A DNA stretch of 64,000 nucleotides from contig MGTV01000007.1 of the NCBI GenBank assembly GCA_001799635.1, forward strand, positions 1-64,000, written 5' to 3'. The first letter of the stretch is position 1, and the number at the start of each line of letters is the position of its first letter. This document shows positions 15,429-23,953 of the stretch, piece by piece. Source of the stretch: Elusimicrobia bacterium GWA2_62_23 (lineage in GTDB: Bacteria > Elusimicrobiota > Elusimicrobia > Elusimicrobiales > UBA9959). Made by a program: the position numbers and the translations under genes. The notes under the pieces are model-generated. The model searched no databases. It was not told the DNA's origin and saw only the letters and a list, made by a program, of their open reading frames with translations.

Positions 15429-16123
15429 CCGCGCCGGACGCCGTGATCCTCTGCGGCGGCCTGGGCAAACGCCTCAGGAGCGCCGTAAAGGACGTGCCCA
15501 AACCCATGGCGAAAGTGGCCGGCCGGCCTTTCCTGGACATCCTGCTGGCGCACCTGCGCCGCCAGGGACTGCGCCGGGCCGTGCTGTGCGCGGGTTACCG
15601 GGCCGGGGCCATAAAGCGCCACTACGCCGGAGACAAGGACGTTCTCGTTTCGGCCGAGCCGCGGCCCCTCGGTACGGCCGGCGCCGTAAAGCACGCCGCG
15701 CGGCTCATAAAGTCCGGCCGTTTCCTGGTGCTCAACGGGGATTCTTTCTGCGCCGCCGACCTCAGGCGCTTCCAGGCCTTCCACCGCAGGAAAAAGGCCG
15801 AAGCCTCCGTGGTGCTCACCCGGCCGGCGGGCCGCGGGGACGTGGGCGCCGTCCGCCTGGGCTCCGGCGGCAGGATCAAGGATTTCAGGGAGAAGGCCGG
15901 CGCGGCCCCGGGCGCCCTGGTCAACGCGGGCATCTACCTGTTGGAGCGCGGCGTGCTCGCCAGGATCCCGGCCGGGAAGAAGTATTCCTTCGAATACGAC
16001 CTCTTCCCCGCGCTGCGCAGCTGCTACGGGTTCAGGACCGCCGCCGCGCTGCTCGACATCGGCACGCCGGAAAGGTACCGGGCGGCGGAAAAGATCTTAA
16101 GGAAGTCAGGACAACTGCCATGA
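15425..16123 (+). CDS. hddC: Heptose 1-phosphate guanylyltransferase-like nucleotidyltransferase
   Basis: The 232-aa protein has the NTP-transferase signature GGLGKRLRS followed by the KPM lysine, then the VLNGDSF metal site and a D-I-G-T-P ending like other HddC/RfbA-type enzymes. Length and pairing with hddA indicate it activates a heptose 1-phosphate to the GDP sugar. It overlaps hddA and the next gene through ATGA junctions at both ends. Specificity for GTP and heptose is inferred from context; a mannose- or other hexose-1-phosphate enzyme is possible. Confidence 0.78.
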   Translation: MTAPDAVILCGGLGKRLRSAVKDVPKPMAKVAGRPFLDILLAHLRRQGLRRAVLCAGYRAGAIKRHYAGDKDVLVSAEPRPLGTAGAVKHAARLIKSGRFLVLNGDSFCAADLRRFQAFHRRKKAEASVVLTRPAGRGDVGAVRLGSGGRIKDFREKAGAAPGALVNAGIYLLERGVLARIPAGKKYSFEYDLFPALRSCYGFRTAAALLDIGTPERYRAAEKILRKSGQLP

Positions 16124-17322
16124 AAAAACTACGCTATCCTTTCGGCACCATCACCATCACCGACAAGACCAAGAAACTCGTGAACGGCGCGCTGGACTCC
16201 GGACGCATCTCCGGCGGCCGGCTCGTACGCGAGTTCGAGCAGGGTTTCGCCAGGCTGGTAGGCACGAAAGAAGCCGTAGCCATGTCCTCGGGCACCGACG
16301 CCGACGCCCTGGCGCTGGCCGTGCTCTACGACCGCGGCGCGCAGCGCGGCGACGAGGTGATAGTCCCCTCCCTCTCCTTCGTGGCCACCGGCAACGCCGT
16401 GCTCCAGGCCGGCTTCATTCCCAGGTTCGTGGACATAGAGCGCACCACGCTCAACATAGATCCCCGCAAGATAGAAGCCGCCGTCGGCCCCCGCACCCGC
16501 GGCATCATGCCCGTGCACCTCATGGGCAAGCCGGCGGACATGGACGCCGTCAACGCGGTGGCCAAGAAGCACGGACTGCTGGTGGTGGAAGACGCGGCCG
16601 AGGCCCAGAGCGCCACCTATAAGGGGAAGAATATAGGCACCCTGGGCGACATGGCGGCCTTCAGCCTCTACATCGCGCACGTTATCTCCACCGGCGAAGG
16701 CGGCATAGTGGCCACCGACAACCCGGACTACGCCAATACCCTGCGCTCGCTGCGCGCCCACGGCCGGGCCTGCAAATGCTCCTCCTGCATGATGAGCGTC
16801 AGCGGCGGCCACTGCGACAAGCGCTTCAAGCACGGCACGGACATCCGCTTCATCTTCGAACGCGTCGGCTTCTCGGCCAAGATGAACGAGCTGGAAGCCG
16901 CCATCGGCCTGGGCTACCTGGACATCTACCCGGAGATCTACAACGCCCGCCTGCGGAACTTCAACTACATCCACAAAAAGTTCGCCTCCCTCAAGCCGCA
17001 CCTGCTCACCATAGACCCGGTGGCCGGAGAGGAGATGGCCCCCTACGCTTTCCCGGTGCTGGTGCCGCCCGGCGCGCGCTTCACGCGCGACCAGCTGATG
17101 ACGTACCTGGAAGACAACGGCGTGGACACCCGCAGCCTGTTCCTCTCCATGCCCACGCAGTGCCCCGGCTTCGCCTTTCTCGGCCACAAGCTCGGGGAAT
17201 TCCCGGAAGCGGAATACTGCGCGAACAACGGCCTGCATATCGGCCTGCACCAGGACATCAACGAGGAACACCTGGACTATTTCATAGAGCTGACTAAGAA
17301 GTTCCTGGAAAGCAGACTATAG
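16120..17322 (+). CDS. RfbH/ColD-like 3-dehydrase of the DegT/DnrJ/EryC1 family
   Basis: The ATG at 16120 (overlapping the hddC stop) gives a 400-aa fold-type I PLP/PMP enzyme. The cofactor Asp is D158 in VVEDAAE. The position that holds the Schiff-base Lys in aminotransferases is H187 (SLYIAHVISTGEGG), as in ColD and CDP-sugar dehydrase E1. Four cysteines, C218, C220, C223 and C232, precede KRF, as in the [2Fe-2S] segment of RfbH/AscC. It should therefore remove the C3 hydroxyl of a 4-keto-6-deoxy nucleotide sugar rather than transaminate it. The dedicated E3 reductase partner is not seen here. Confidence 0.85.
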   Translation: MKKLRYPFGTITITDKTKKLVNGALDSGRISGGRLVREFEQGFARLVGTKEAVAMSSGTDADALALAVLYDRGAQRGDEVIVPSLSFVATGNAVLQAGFIPRFVDIERTTLNIDPRKIEAAVGPRTRGIMPVHLMGKPADMDAVNAVAKKHGLLVVEDAAEAQSATYKGKNIGTLGDMAAFSLYIAHVISTGEGGIVATDNPDYANTLRSLRAHGRACKCSSCMMSVSGGHCDKRFKHGTDIRFIFERVGFSAKMNELEAAIGLGYLDIYPEIYNARLRNFNYIHKKFASLKPHLLTIDPVAGEEMAPYAFPVLVPPGARFTRDQLMTYLEDNGVDTRSLFLSMPTQCPGFAFLGHKLGEFPEAEYCANNGLHIGLHQDINEEHLDYFIELTKKFLESRL

Positions 17323-17358
17323 CGGGCCGCCCGGGGCGGGCCGCGACGGAGAACAAAA

Positions 17359-18297
17359 ATGGGACACAATATCCTCGTCACCGGCGGGGCCGGTTATCTT
17401 GGTTCGGTGCTGGTGCCGCAGCTGCTCTCGCTGGGGCACAAGGTCACCGTGCTGGACAATTTCATGTACTCGCCCAACTCCCTGGCCGAGTGCTGCCGCA
17501 ACAAGTCCTTTAACGTGGTCCGCGGCGACGCGCGCGACCCGCGCAAGGTGAAGCCCCTGCTCAAGAAGGCGGACGTGATCATCCCCCTGGCCGCCCTGGT
17601 GGGCGCCCCGCTCTGCGACAACGACGTCACCGCGGCCAAGACCGTGAACTTCGAGGCCGTCAGGTGGCTGGCCAGGAACGCCGCCCCGGCGCAGCGCATA
17701 GTCTACCCTACCACCAACAGCGGCTACGGCATAGGCGCCGCGGACAAGTTCTGCACGGAGAAAACCCCCCTCAACCCCATCTCCCTCTACGGCCGCGTGA
17801 AAGTGGACGCCGAGAAAGCGGTGCTGGCGCGCCAGAACTCGGTCAGCCTGCGCCTGGCCACGGTGTTCGGGATGTCGCCCCGCATGCGCCTGGACCTGCT
17901 GGTCAACGACTTCGTCTACCGCGCCGTCACCGACCGTTTCGTGATCATCTTCGAAGGCCACTTCCGCCGCAACTACATCCACATCATGGACGTGGCCAAG
18001 GCCTTCTCCCACGTGCTCAATAAATTCCCCAAGATGCGCGGCGAGGCCTACAACGTGGGGCTCAGCCAGGCCAACCTCTCCAAGCTGCAGCTGTGCGCCA
18101 AGATCAAGGAGCACCTGCCCAAGTTCGTCTACCTGGAATCCCCGGTGGGCGAGGACGTGGACAAGCGCGACTACATAGTCTCCAACGAGAAGATAGAGAA
18201 GACCGGTTTCAGGCCCGGCTATTCCCTCGACGACGGGATCGAAGAGCTCATCAAGGGCTACGCCATCCTGCGCAATTCCAGATACGGCAACGTTTAG
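17359..18297 (+). CDS. Extended SDR nucleotide-sugar epimerase/dehydratase
   Basis: The 312-aa protein has the NAD-binding TGGAGYLGS loop at residues 8-16, the D37-type acidic residue after VTVLDN, and the catalytic YGRVK (YxxxK) motif near residue 150 preceded by a TTNSG segment. It belongs to the NAD-dependent epimerase/dehydratase family. In this locus it may be a 4-ketoreductase or epimerase acting after the dehydrase, but the sequence does not reveal which. GGAG lies about 7 nt before the ATG; the 36-nt gap before it is GC-rich. Confidence 0.85.
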   Translation: MGHNILVTGGAGYLGSVLVPQLLSLGHKVTVLDNFMYSPNSLAECCRNKSFNVVRGDARDPRKVKPLLKKADVIIPLAALVGAPLCDNDVTAAKTVNFEAVRWLARNAAPAQRIVYPTTNSGYGIGAADKFCTEKTPLNPISLYGRVKVDAEKAVLARQNSVSLRLATVFGMSPRMRLDLLVNDFVYRAVTDRFVIIFEGHFRRNYIHIMDVAKAFSHVLNKFPKMRGEAYNVGLSQANLSKLQLCAKIKEHLPKFVYLESPVGEDVDKRDYIVSNEKIEKTGFRPGYSLDDGIEELIKGYAILRNSRYGNV

Positions 18298-18304
18298 GCT
18301 GAAC

Positions 18305-19297
18305 ATGAAGAACAGAAAATTCAAGAAGATTGTAATTACCGGCATTACCGGCTCCGGCGGCAGCTACCTGGCCGACCATATAGCCGACAACCGGCCTGGC
18401 ACGGCCATCCACGGCATCTCCCGGTGGCACAGCACCTCTTCCGCCCGGAACCTGGCCAGGTCCCGCTCCAGGGTGACCCTGCACGAATGCGACCTGCTGG
18501 ACTTCAAGTCCGTGCTGGACGTGCTGCGCGAGGTGAAGCCGGACGGGATTTTCCACATCGCCTCCCACGCCAACGTGCGCGCCTCTTTCGCCACGCCGCT
18601 GGCGGTGCTCAACAACAACATCATGGGCACGGCCAACCTCTTCGAGGCGGTGCGCGCCGCCGGCCTGGACCCCGTGATCCAGCTCTGCAGCACGTCGGAG
18701 GTTTACGGCCAGGTACAGAAGAAGGACGTGCCGATAACCGAGGAGTGCCGGTTCCGGCCGGCCAGCCCCTACGCCGTCTCCAAGGCCGCGCAGGACATGC
18801 TGGGCCACACCTATTTCGCCAACTACGGCATGAAGGTCATCCGCACGCGCATGTTCGCCTACCTCAACCCGCGCCGGGCGGACCTGTTCGCCACCTCCTT
18901 CGCCATGCAGGTGGCCCGCATAGAGGCGGGCCTCCAGAAAACGCTGCTGCACGGCAACCTGGACTCCACCCGCACCCTGATAGACGTGCGCGACGCCATG
19001 GAATCCTACTGGACCGCCATGAGTTGCTGCGACTTCGGCGAGGCCTATAACATAGGCGGCACCACGGTCATCAAGGTAGGCGAGTTCCTGGCGCTGCTCA
19101 AGAAGCTCGCCCGCTGCCCTGTCCCCTCCAAGGCGGACAAAACCCTGTTCCGCCCCACCGACGTCACCCTGCAGATACCCGACGTGGGCAAATTCCGCCG
19201 GTGCACCGGCTGGAAGCCCCGCTACTCCTTCAAGGAGAGCGTGGCCTTCCTGCTGGAGCACTGCCGCGCCGAAGTGAGCCGCGAGGCCCGCAAATGA
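18305..19297 (+). CDS. Gmd-like GDP-sugar 4,6-dehydratase
   Basis: This 330-aa extended SDR has TGITGSGGSYLADH at the NAD site, the active-site run CSTSEVYGQ, and YAVSK. The Glu in the SEVYG segment is characteristic of 4,6-dehydratases, and overall it resembles GDP-mannose 4,6-dehydratase. Next to hddA/hddC its substrate could be GDP-D-glycero-D-manno-heptose, as in 6-deoxyheptose pathways of Yersinia and Campylobacter. The 4-keto-6-deoxy product would feed the 3-dehydrase. It overlaps the next gene by an ATGA. Confidence 0.8.
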   Translation: MKNRKFKKIVITGITGSGGSYLADHIADNRPGTAIHGISRWHSTSSARNLARSRSRVTLHECDLLDFKSVLDVLREVKPDGIFHIASHANVRASFATPLAVLNNNIMGTANLFEAVRAAGLDPVIQLCSTSEVYGQVQKKDVPITEECRFRPASPYAVSKAAQDMLGHTYFANYGMKVIRTRMFAYLNPRRADLFATSFAMQVARIEAGLQKTLLHGNLDSTRTLIDVRDAMESYWTAMSCCDFGEAYNIGGTTVIKVGEFLALLKKLARCPVPSKADKTLFRPTDVTLQIPDVGKFRRCTGWKPRYSFKESVAFLLEHCRAEVSREARK

Positions 19298-20217
19298 CGG
19301 CCGCCTACGAGGCCATGTTCCGCCAGGCCCTGCGCATCCGCCTGGCCGAGGAAAAGATAGCCGAGATCTACCCGAGCGACAAGATCCAGAGCCCGGTGCA
19401 CCTCTCCATAGGCCAGGAGCCGCATACCGCGGCCCTCATAGCCTCGCTCGCCCCGGGCGACCAGCTCTACACCACCTACCGCAGCCACGCCGCCTACCTG
19501 GCCAAGGGCGGCGACATGCGCCTGATGTTCGCCGAACTTTACGGCAAAGCCTCCGGCATCTCCAAAGGCAAGGCCGGCTCCATGCACCTGTGCTCGCCGG
19601 AGCACGGCCTGATGGGCTGCTCGGCCATAGTGGCCGCCACCATCTCCCACGCCGTGGGCGCGGGGTACGCCTTCCAGCTGCTGGGCCGCAAGGACATCGT
19701 GGTCTCGCTGACCGGCGACGGCTCCACCGAGGAAGGCGTCTTCCACGAATGCCTCAATTTCGCGGCCCTCAGAAAACTGCCGGTACTCTTCGTGATAGAG
19801 AACAACGGGCTGGCCATCCACGCCCATCTCGCCGGGCGGCAGGCCTTCTCGCTGGAAAAACTGACCGCGGCCTACGGCATTCCCTATTTCCTCTCCCCCG
19901 ACGGGCTCGATATGCCGGCCGTGGCGGCGCAGACCGCAAAGATAGCGGCCGCCGTGCGCGGCGGGGCCGGGCCCGCGGTCTACGAGATCCGCGCCTGCCG
20001 CTACATGCAGCACGTGGGCGTGGCGCAGGATTTCGACAAGGGCTACCGCGACCGGGCCGAATTCGAGGCGTGGCGCGCGAGGGACCCGCTCGTGCGGGAG
20101 AAGGCGCTGATAGAAAAATTCCGCCCCGAGCTGGACCGCGAGATAGCGGCCGCCGTTGACTTCGCCGAGAAAGCCCCCTTCCCCGCCTGCGAGGAAGTGC
20201 TCAAGGACGTATTCTGA
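19294..20217 (+). CDS. Thiamine-diphosphate E1 alpha subunit
   Basis: The ATG at 19294 overlaps the preceding stop and gives 307 aa. The protein matches the alpha subunits of pyruvate/acetoin/2-oxoacid dehydrogenase E1: HLSIGQE, YRSHAAYLAKGG, and the ThDP motif GDG (141-143) to NN (170-171). With the following beta subunit it forms an alpha2-beta2 enzyme that decarboxylates a 2-oxoacid and transfers the resulting acyl carbanion. No E2 lipoyl or E3 gene is near, so it probably transfers a two-carbon unit to a sugar rather than to lipoate. Confidence 0.88.
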   Translation: MTAAYEAMFRQALRIRLAEEKIAEIYPSDKIQSPVHLSIGQEPHTAALIASLAPGDQLYTTYRSHAAYLAKGGDMRLMFAELYGKASGISKGKAGSMHLCSPEHGLMGCSAIVAATISHAVGAGYAFQLLGRKDIVVSLTGDGSTEEGVFHECLNFAALRKLPVLFVIENNGLAIHAHLAGRQAFSLEKLTAAYGIPYFLSPDGLDMPAVAAQTAKIAAAVRGGAGPAVYEIRACRYMQHVGVAQDFDKGYRDRAEFEAWRARDPLVREKALIEKFRPELDREIAAAVDFAEKAPFPACEEVLKDVF

Positions 20218-21275
20218 TGAAGACCATGACCTACAGGGAAGCCATAGCCCGGAGCATGCGCGGGGCGCTGGAAAAGAACCCCCGGTCGATCATCTACGGC
20301 CTGGGCGTCACGGATTTCACCGGTATCTTCGGCACCACCCTCGGCCTGGAAAAGGAGTTCGGCTCCGGCCGCGTCTTCGACACGCCGCTGTCCGAGGACG
20401 CCATGACCGGCTTCGCCGTGGGCGCCGCCTTGAACGGCCTCTATCCCATCCACATCCATATCCGCGCGGACTTCATGCTGCTGGCCATGAACCAGCTGGT
20501 GAATTCCATAGCCAAGTACAAGTACATGTACGGCGGCCTGTTCGAACTGCCCCTGCTGGTGCGCGCCGTGATAGGCCGCAGCTGGGGCCAGGGCGCGCAG
20601 CATTCCCAGAGCCTGCAGGCGCTGCTCTCGCACGTGCCTGGGCTCACGGTGGTGATGCCGGCCTCGGCCCAGAGCGTGCTGGACACCTACGAGTACGCGG
20701 CCACCAAGGCCCGCTTCCCGGTGATCTCGCTGGAACACCGCCTGCTCTACGACTATTCCTTCAACCTGGACGCCGGCGCGCGGCCGGCGGACCCGTTCAC
20801 CTCGCGGCTGGTGCGCGAAGGGCGCCACGTGACGGTGGCCGCCACCTCGGTCATGGTGGCCGACGCCGTCAACGCGGCGAAATTCGTCTCGGAGAAGGCC
20901 GGCATCGAGGCCGAGGTCATAGACCTGCACTGCCTCACCCGCCCCGACTCGAAGCTGCTCCTGGACAGCGTGCGCAAGACCGGCCGCCTGATAGTGGCCG
21001 ACGCCGGCTGGGCCCCTTTCGGAGTCTGCGCCGAAATTTCCCGCCTGGTGGCCACCTCCGACCCCGGCCTGCTCAAGGCCCCGGTCCAGGAAATAGCGCA
21101 GGCGCACTCGCCCTGCCCCACCGCCAAGACCCTCGAGAACCATTTCTACCCGGACATGGGCACCGTCGCCGACGCGATCTGCCGCCTGGCCTCGGGCAGG
21201 AAGGACCACGGCGTGGAACTGCCTTCGGCCGACTACAAGCGCCGCCTGTACAAGGAATTCAAAGGACCTTTCTAG
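20217..21275 (+). CDS. Thiamine-diphosphate E1 beta subunit
   Basis: The 352-aa protein has the transketolase pyrimidine-binding and C-terminal domains of E1 beta, including the DTPLSEDAMTGFAVGAAL segment with the cofactor-activating Glu and the YDYSF region. It begins on the last base of the alpha subunit stop (1-nt overlap), indicating strict co-translation. Together with the alpha subunit it resembles the split E1-type enzymes that add two-carbon branches to sugars, for example AviB1/AviB2 of avilamycin synthesis. The partner 2-oxoacid is likely pyruvate, by analogy only. Confidence 0.88.
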   Translation: MKTMTYREAIARSMRGALEKNPRSIIYGLGVTDFTGIFGTTLGLEKEFGSGRVFDTPLSEDAMTGFAVGAALNGLYPIHIHIRADFMLLAMNQLVNSIAKYKYMYGGLFELPLLVRAVIGRSWGQGAQHSQSLQALLSHVPGLTVVMPASAQSVLDTYEYAATKARFPVISLEHRLLYDYSFNLDAGARPADPFTSRLVREGRHVTVAATSVMVADAVNAAKFVSEKAGIEAEVIDLHCLTRPDSKLLLDSVRKTGRLIVADAGWAPFGVCAEISRLVATSDPGLLKAPVQEIAQAHSPCPTAKTLENHFYPDMGTVADAICRLASGRKDHGVELPSADYKRRLYKEFKGPF

Positions 21276-21278
21276 CGG

Positions 21279-22721
21279 ATGGACATAGTACTTATCAACC
21301 CGGGGAGCCGGACGCAGACCTACCAGAAGCTCGGCGGCGAGATCGCCGCCATAGAGCCTCCGTACTGGGCCGCCGTGATAGCGGCCTGGCTGCGCGGTCG
21401 CGGCTTCACAGTGAGCGTAATAGACGCCAACGCCCTGGACCTCACCCCGGAGGAGACCGCCGCCCGGGCCGCCGCCCTCAAGCCGCTGGCGGCGGCGGTG
21501 ATGGTTTACGGCTCGCAGCCTTCCGCCTCCACCCAGAACATGACCTGCGCCTCGGCCACGGCCGCCGCGCTGCGCGAAACTTCGGGGACTTTCGTGCTGA
21601 TGGGCGGCCTTCACCCCACGGCCCTGCCTGAGCGCACCCTGAAAGAATCCGGGGCCCACGCCGTGCTGATGGGCGAAGGCCACCGCCCCCTGCTCGCCCT
21701 GCTCGAAAAACTCCGCGCCGGCCTGGAGCCGGGAGAGGTCCCGGGCCTGTATACCGGCGGGACACCGGGCCCGCTGCCGCCGTCTTCCAAAAATCTCGAC
21801 GAGGACCTCCCCCTGGCCGCCTGGGACCTGCTGCCCATGGAGAAGTATCGCGCCCACAACTGGCACTGCTTCGACGACATCAACGCCCGCAGCCCTTATG
21901 CCGCGCTCTATACCAGCCTGGGCTGCCCCTACAGCTGCGCCTTCTGCTGCATCAACGCCCTGTTCGGCCGGCCGGGTATCCGCTACCGCTCCCCCGGCGC
22001 GGTGCTGGCCGAAATAGACGAACTGCGTAACCGCTACGGCGTGCGCAACCTCAAGATCATAGACGAGCTCTTCATTTTCGACGAGAAACACTACATGCCC
22101 ATAGTGGAAGGGCTGCGGGAGAGGAACTACGGCCTCAATATCTGGGCTTACGCCCGGGTGGACACCGTCAGGCCGGAGCGCCTGCCCGCCCTCAAGCAGG
22201 CCGGCATCAACTGGCTGGCGCTGGGCATAGAGTCCGCAGACCCGGCCGTGCGCGACGGCGCGCAGAAGAACATGCGCGAGCGCGATATCAAGAGCCTGGT
22301 GCGCGCTATCCAGGCCGCCGGCATCCGGGTCATCGGCAACTACATCTTCGGCCTGCCCGAAGACACGCCGGAAAGCATGCGCCGCACCCTGGACCTGGCC
22401 AAGGACCTCAACTGCGAATTCGCCAATTTCTATTCGGCCATGGCCTACCCGGGTTCCGCCCTGTACCGCCAGGCCGCGGCCGAGGGCTGGGCGCTGCCGG
22501 CGGAGTGGAGCGGTTTCTCGCAGCACTCCTACGACGCGCTGCCCCTCCCCACCAGGACGCTCACCGCCGCGCAGGTCCTCCGGTTCAGGGACGAAGCTTT
22601 CACGGAGTATTTCACCTCCCCCGCCTACCTGGGCCTGCTGGAGACCAGGTTCGGCCCCGGGGTCAGGACCCACGTCGAGGCCGTAGCGGCGCACCGGCTC
22701 AAGCGCCGCCTGCTGGAATAA
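21279..22721 (+). CDS. B12-binding-domain radical SAM protein
   Basis: The 480 aa contain an N-terminal Rossmann-like B12-binding region (about 1-165) and a radical SAM domain with C216-x3-C220-x2-C223 for the [4Fe-4S] cluster. A GIES segment and GNYIFGLPED, typical of this class, follow. The N-terminal domain lacks an obvious DxHxxG cobalamin motif, so cobalamin use is uncertain. It starts 3 nt after E1 beta and probably belongs to the same operon. Members of this class methylate, rearrange or oxidise diverse metabolites; the substrate here is unknown. Confidence 0.85.
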   Translation: MDIVLINPGSRTQTYQKLGGEIAAIEPPYWAAVIAAWLRGRGFTVSVIDANALDLTPEETAARAAALKPLAAAVMVYGSQPSASTQNMTCASATAAALRETSGTFVLMGGLHPTALPERTLKESGAHAVLMGEGHRPLLALLEKLRAGLEPGEVPGLYTGGTPGPLPPSSKNLDEDLPLAAWDLLPMEKYRAHNWHCFDDINARSPYAALYTSLGCPYSCAFCCINALFGRPGIRYRSPGAVLAEIDELRNRYGVRNLKIIDELFIFDEKHYMPIVEGLRERNYGLNIWAYARVDTVRPERLPALKQAGINWLALGIESADPAVRDGAQKNMRERDIKSLVRAIQAAGIRVIGNYIFGLPEDTPESMRRTLDLAKDLNCEFANFYSAMAYPGSALYRQAAAEGWALPAEWSGFSQHSYDALPLPTRTLTAAQVLRFRDEAFTEYFTSPAYLGLLETRFGPGVRTHVEAVAAHRLKRRLLE

Positions 22722-22729
22722 GGAACCCC

Positions 22730-23953
22730 ATGGAAACACCGGTCTTCCCCGACAAGAAAGTCCTGATCGTCTACCCCACCGACTACAACGGTTACCGGGA
22801 GCGCTTCGCCCCCCTCGTGCCTCATTTCAGCTCCGTGGTCTATTTCAACTACACCTCCGCCTGCGACGAAGCGGGGCCCGCCGGGGTGGAGCCCCGCCTG
22901 GCCGCCCTGGCCGCCGCGGAGCGGCCCGACATCGTGCTCTGCTGCTTCTTCGCGAGCGACCACCTGGTGTCCGTGGAATTCCTGGCCGAACTGCGAAAGA
23001 AGACCGCCGTGGTCTTCTGGTTCGCCGACGACGCCACCTATTTCGAGACCTACAGCCGCTACTACGCCCAGGCCGCGGACGCCGTGGTTACCGCCGACCC
23101 GTCCGCGGTGCAGGCCTACGGCCGCCTGGAGATCCCCGCCGTTTTCTGCCCGGAAATAGTGGCCAACAACAAACTGGCCCCGCTGGAGCTCGAGCGGGAC
23201 ATCGACGTGCTTTTCATAGGTGACGTTTCCAAACGCGGCCGCGCCGAATACCTGGAGCACCTGCGCGCCAACGGCGTATCACCCGTGGTCTACGGCTTCG
23301 GCTCGTCCAACGGCTACCTGCCTTTCGACAAGATCTCCGAATATTTCTGCCGCAGCAAGATAGTCCTGAATTTCTGCCAGGTCGGCGAGCTCAACTGGAT
23401 CAACGAAGACGAACCGCTGCTCGCCAGGGTGCGCCAGAACCCCGGCCGGCCGCGCGAAATCGCGCTCACCCGCTCATTCTGCCTCTCCGAATACTCCCCC
23501 TCGCTGGAAGCCTCCTTCAAGCTTGGGTCCGAGATCGACACGTTCCGCGACAAGGAAGAACTCCTTGAAAAAGTCCGCTACTACCTTGCCAACCCCGGCC
23601 GCCGCGGCGAGATAGCCGCCGCCGCGTATAAGCGGGCCGAACCCGCGTACCAGGTGCCGGTCTACATCGCCAGGACCCTGCGGGAAACCGCCGCCATCCT
23701 CGCCGCCGGCAGGCCGCGGCTGCCTTCCGGCGGACAGCTCTTTCTCAGCGCGGCCTTCAAGGCCAAGGCCGTGAATTCGCTCACTTTCTCGCTCTACTCC
23801 CAGCTGGCCCGCGGGCACGCGCTAAAGGCCGCCGCCTCGCTGCCGCGCCTGCTGCGCTACGGTCCCGCCGCCTTCCTGCGCGGCTTCTACGGCGGCACCA
23901 GGCGCGCCCTGGCCCTGCTGGGCCGCAAACTTTCCGCGGGCGGCCGCTCATGA
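22730..23953 (+). CDS. CgeB-like glycosyltransferase
   Basis: The ATG at 22730, with AAGGA upstream, opens a 407-aa protein of the GT-B type. The N-terminal half has a VLIVYPTDYNGY strand and a VFWFADDATYF segment. The C-terminal half carries the group-1 transferase 1_2 pattern (a GSEIDTFRDKEEL region followed by YYLANPGRR), as in CgeB/YkvP proteins. It begins 8 nt after the radical SAM gene and overlaps the next gene. It probably adds one sugar of the exported glycan. Confidence 0.82.
   Translation: METPVFPDKKVLIVYPTDYNGYRERFAPLVPHFSSVVYFNYTSACDEAGPAGVEPRLAALAAAERPDIVLCCFFASDHLVSVEFLAELRKKTAVVFWFADDATYFETYSRYYAQAADAVVTADPSAVQAYGRLEIPAVFCPEIVANNKLAPLELERDIDVLFIGDVSKRGRAEYLEHLRANGVSPVVYGFGSSNGYLPFDKISEYFCRSKIVLNFCQVGELNWINEDEPLLARVRQNPGRPREIALTRSFCLSEYSPSLEASFKLGSEIDTFRDKEELLEKVRYYLANPGRRGEIAAAAYKRAEPAYQVPVYIARTLRETAAILAAGRPRLPSGGQLFLSAAFKAKAVNSLTFSLYSQLARGHALKAAASLPRLLRYGPAAFLRGFYGGTRRALALLGRKLSAGGRS

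Noticed and set aside
20043-22739. An 898-codon open frame on the minus strand
   Set aside because: It is antisense to the well supported E1 beta and radical SAM genes. Its residues are low-complexity Gly/Arg/His/Val typical of the complement of GC-rich codons, and it has no recognisable domain.
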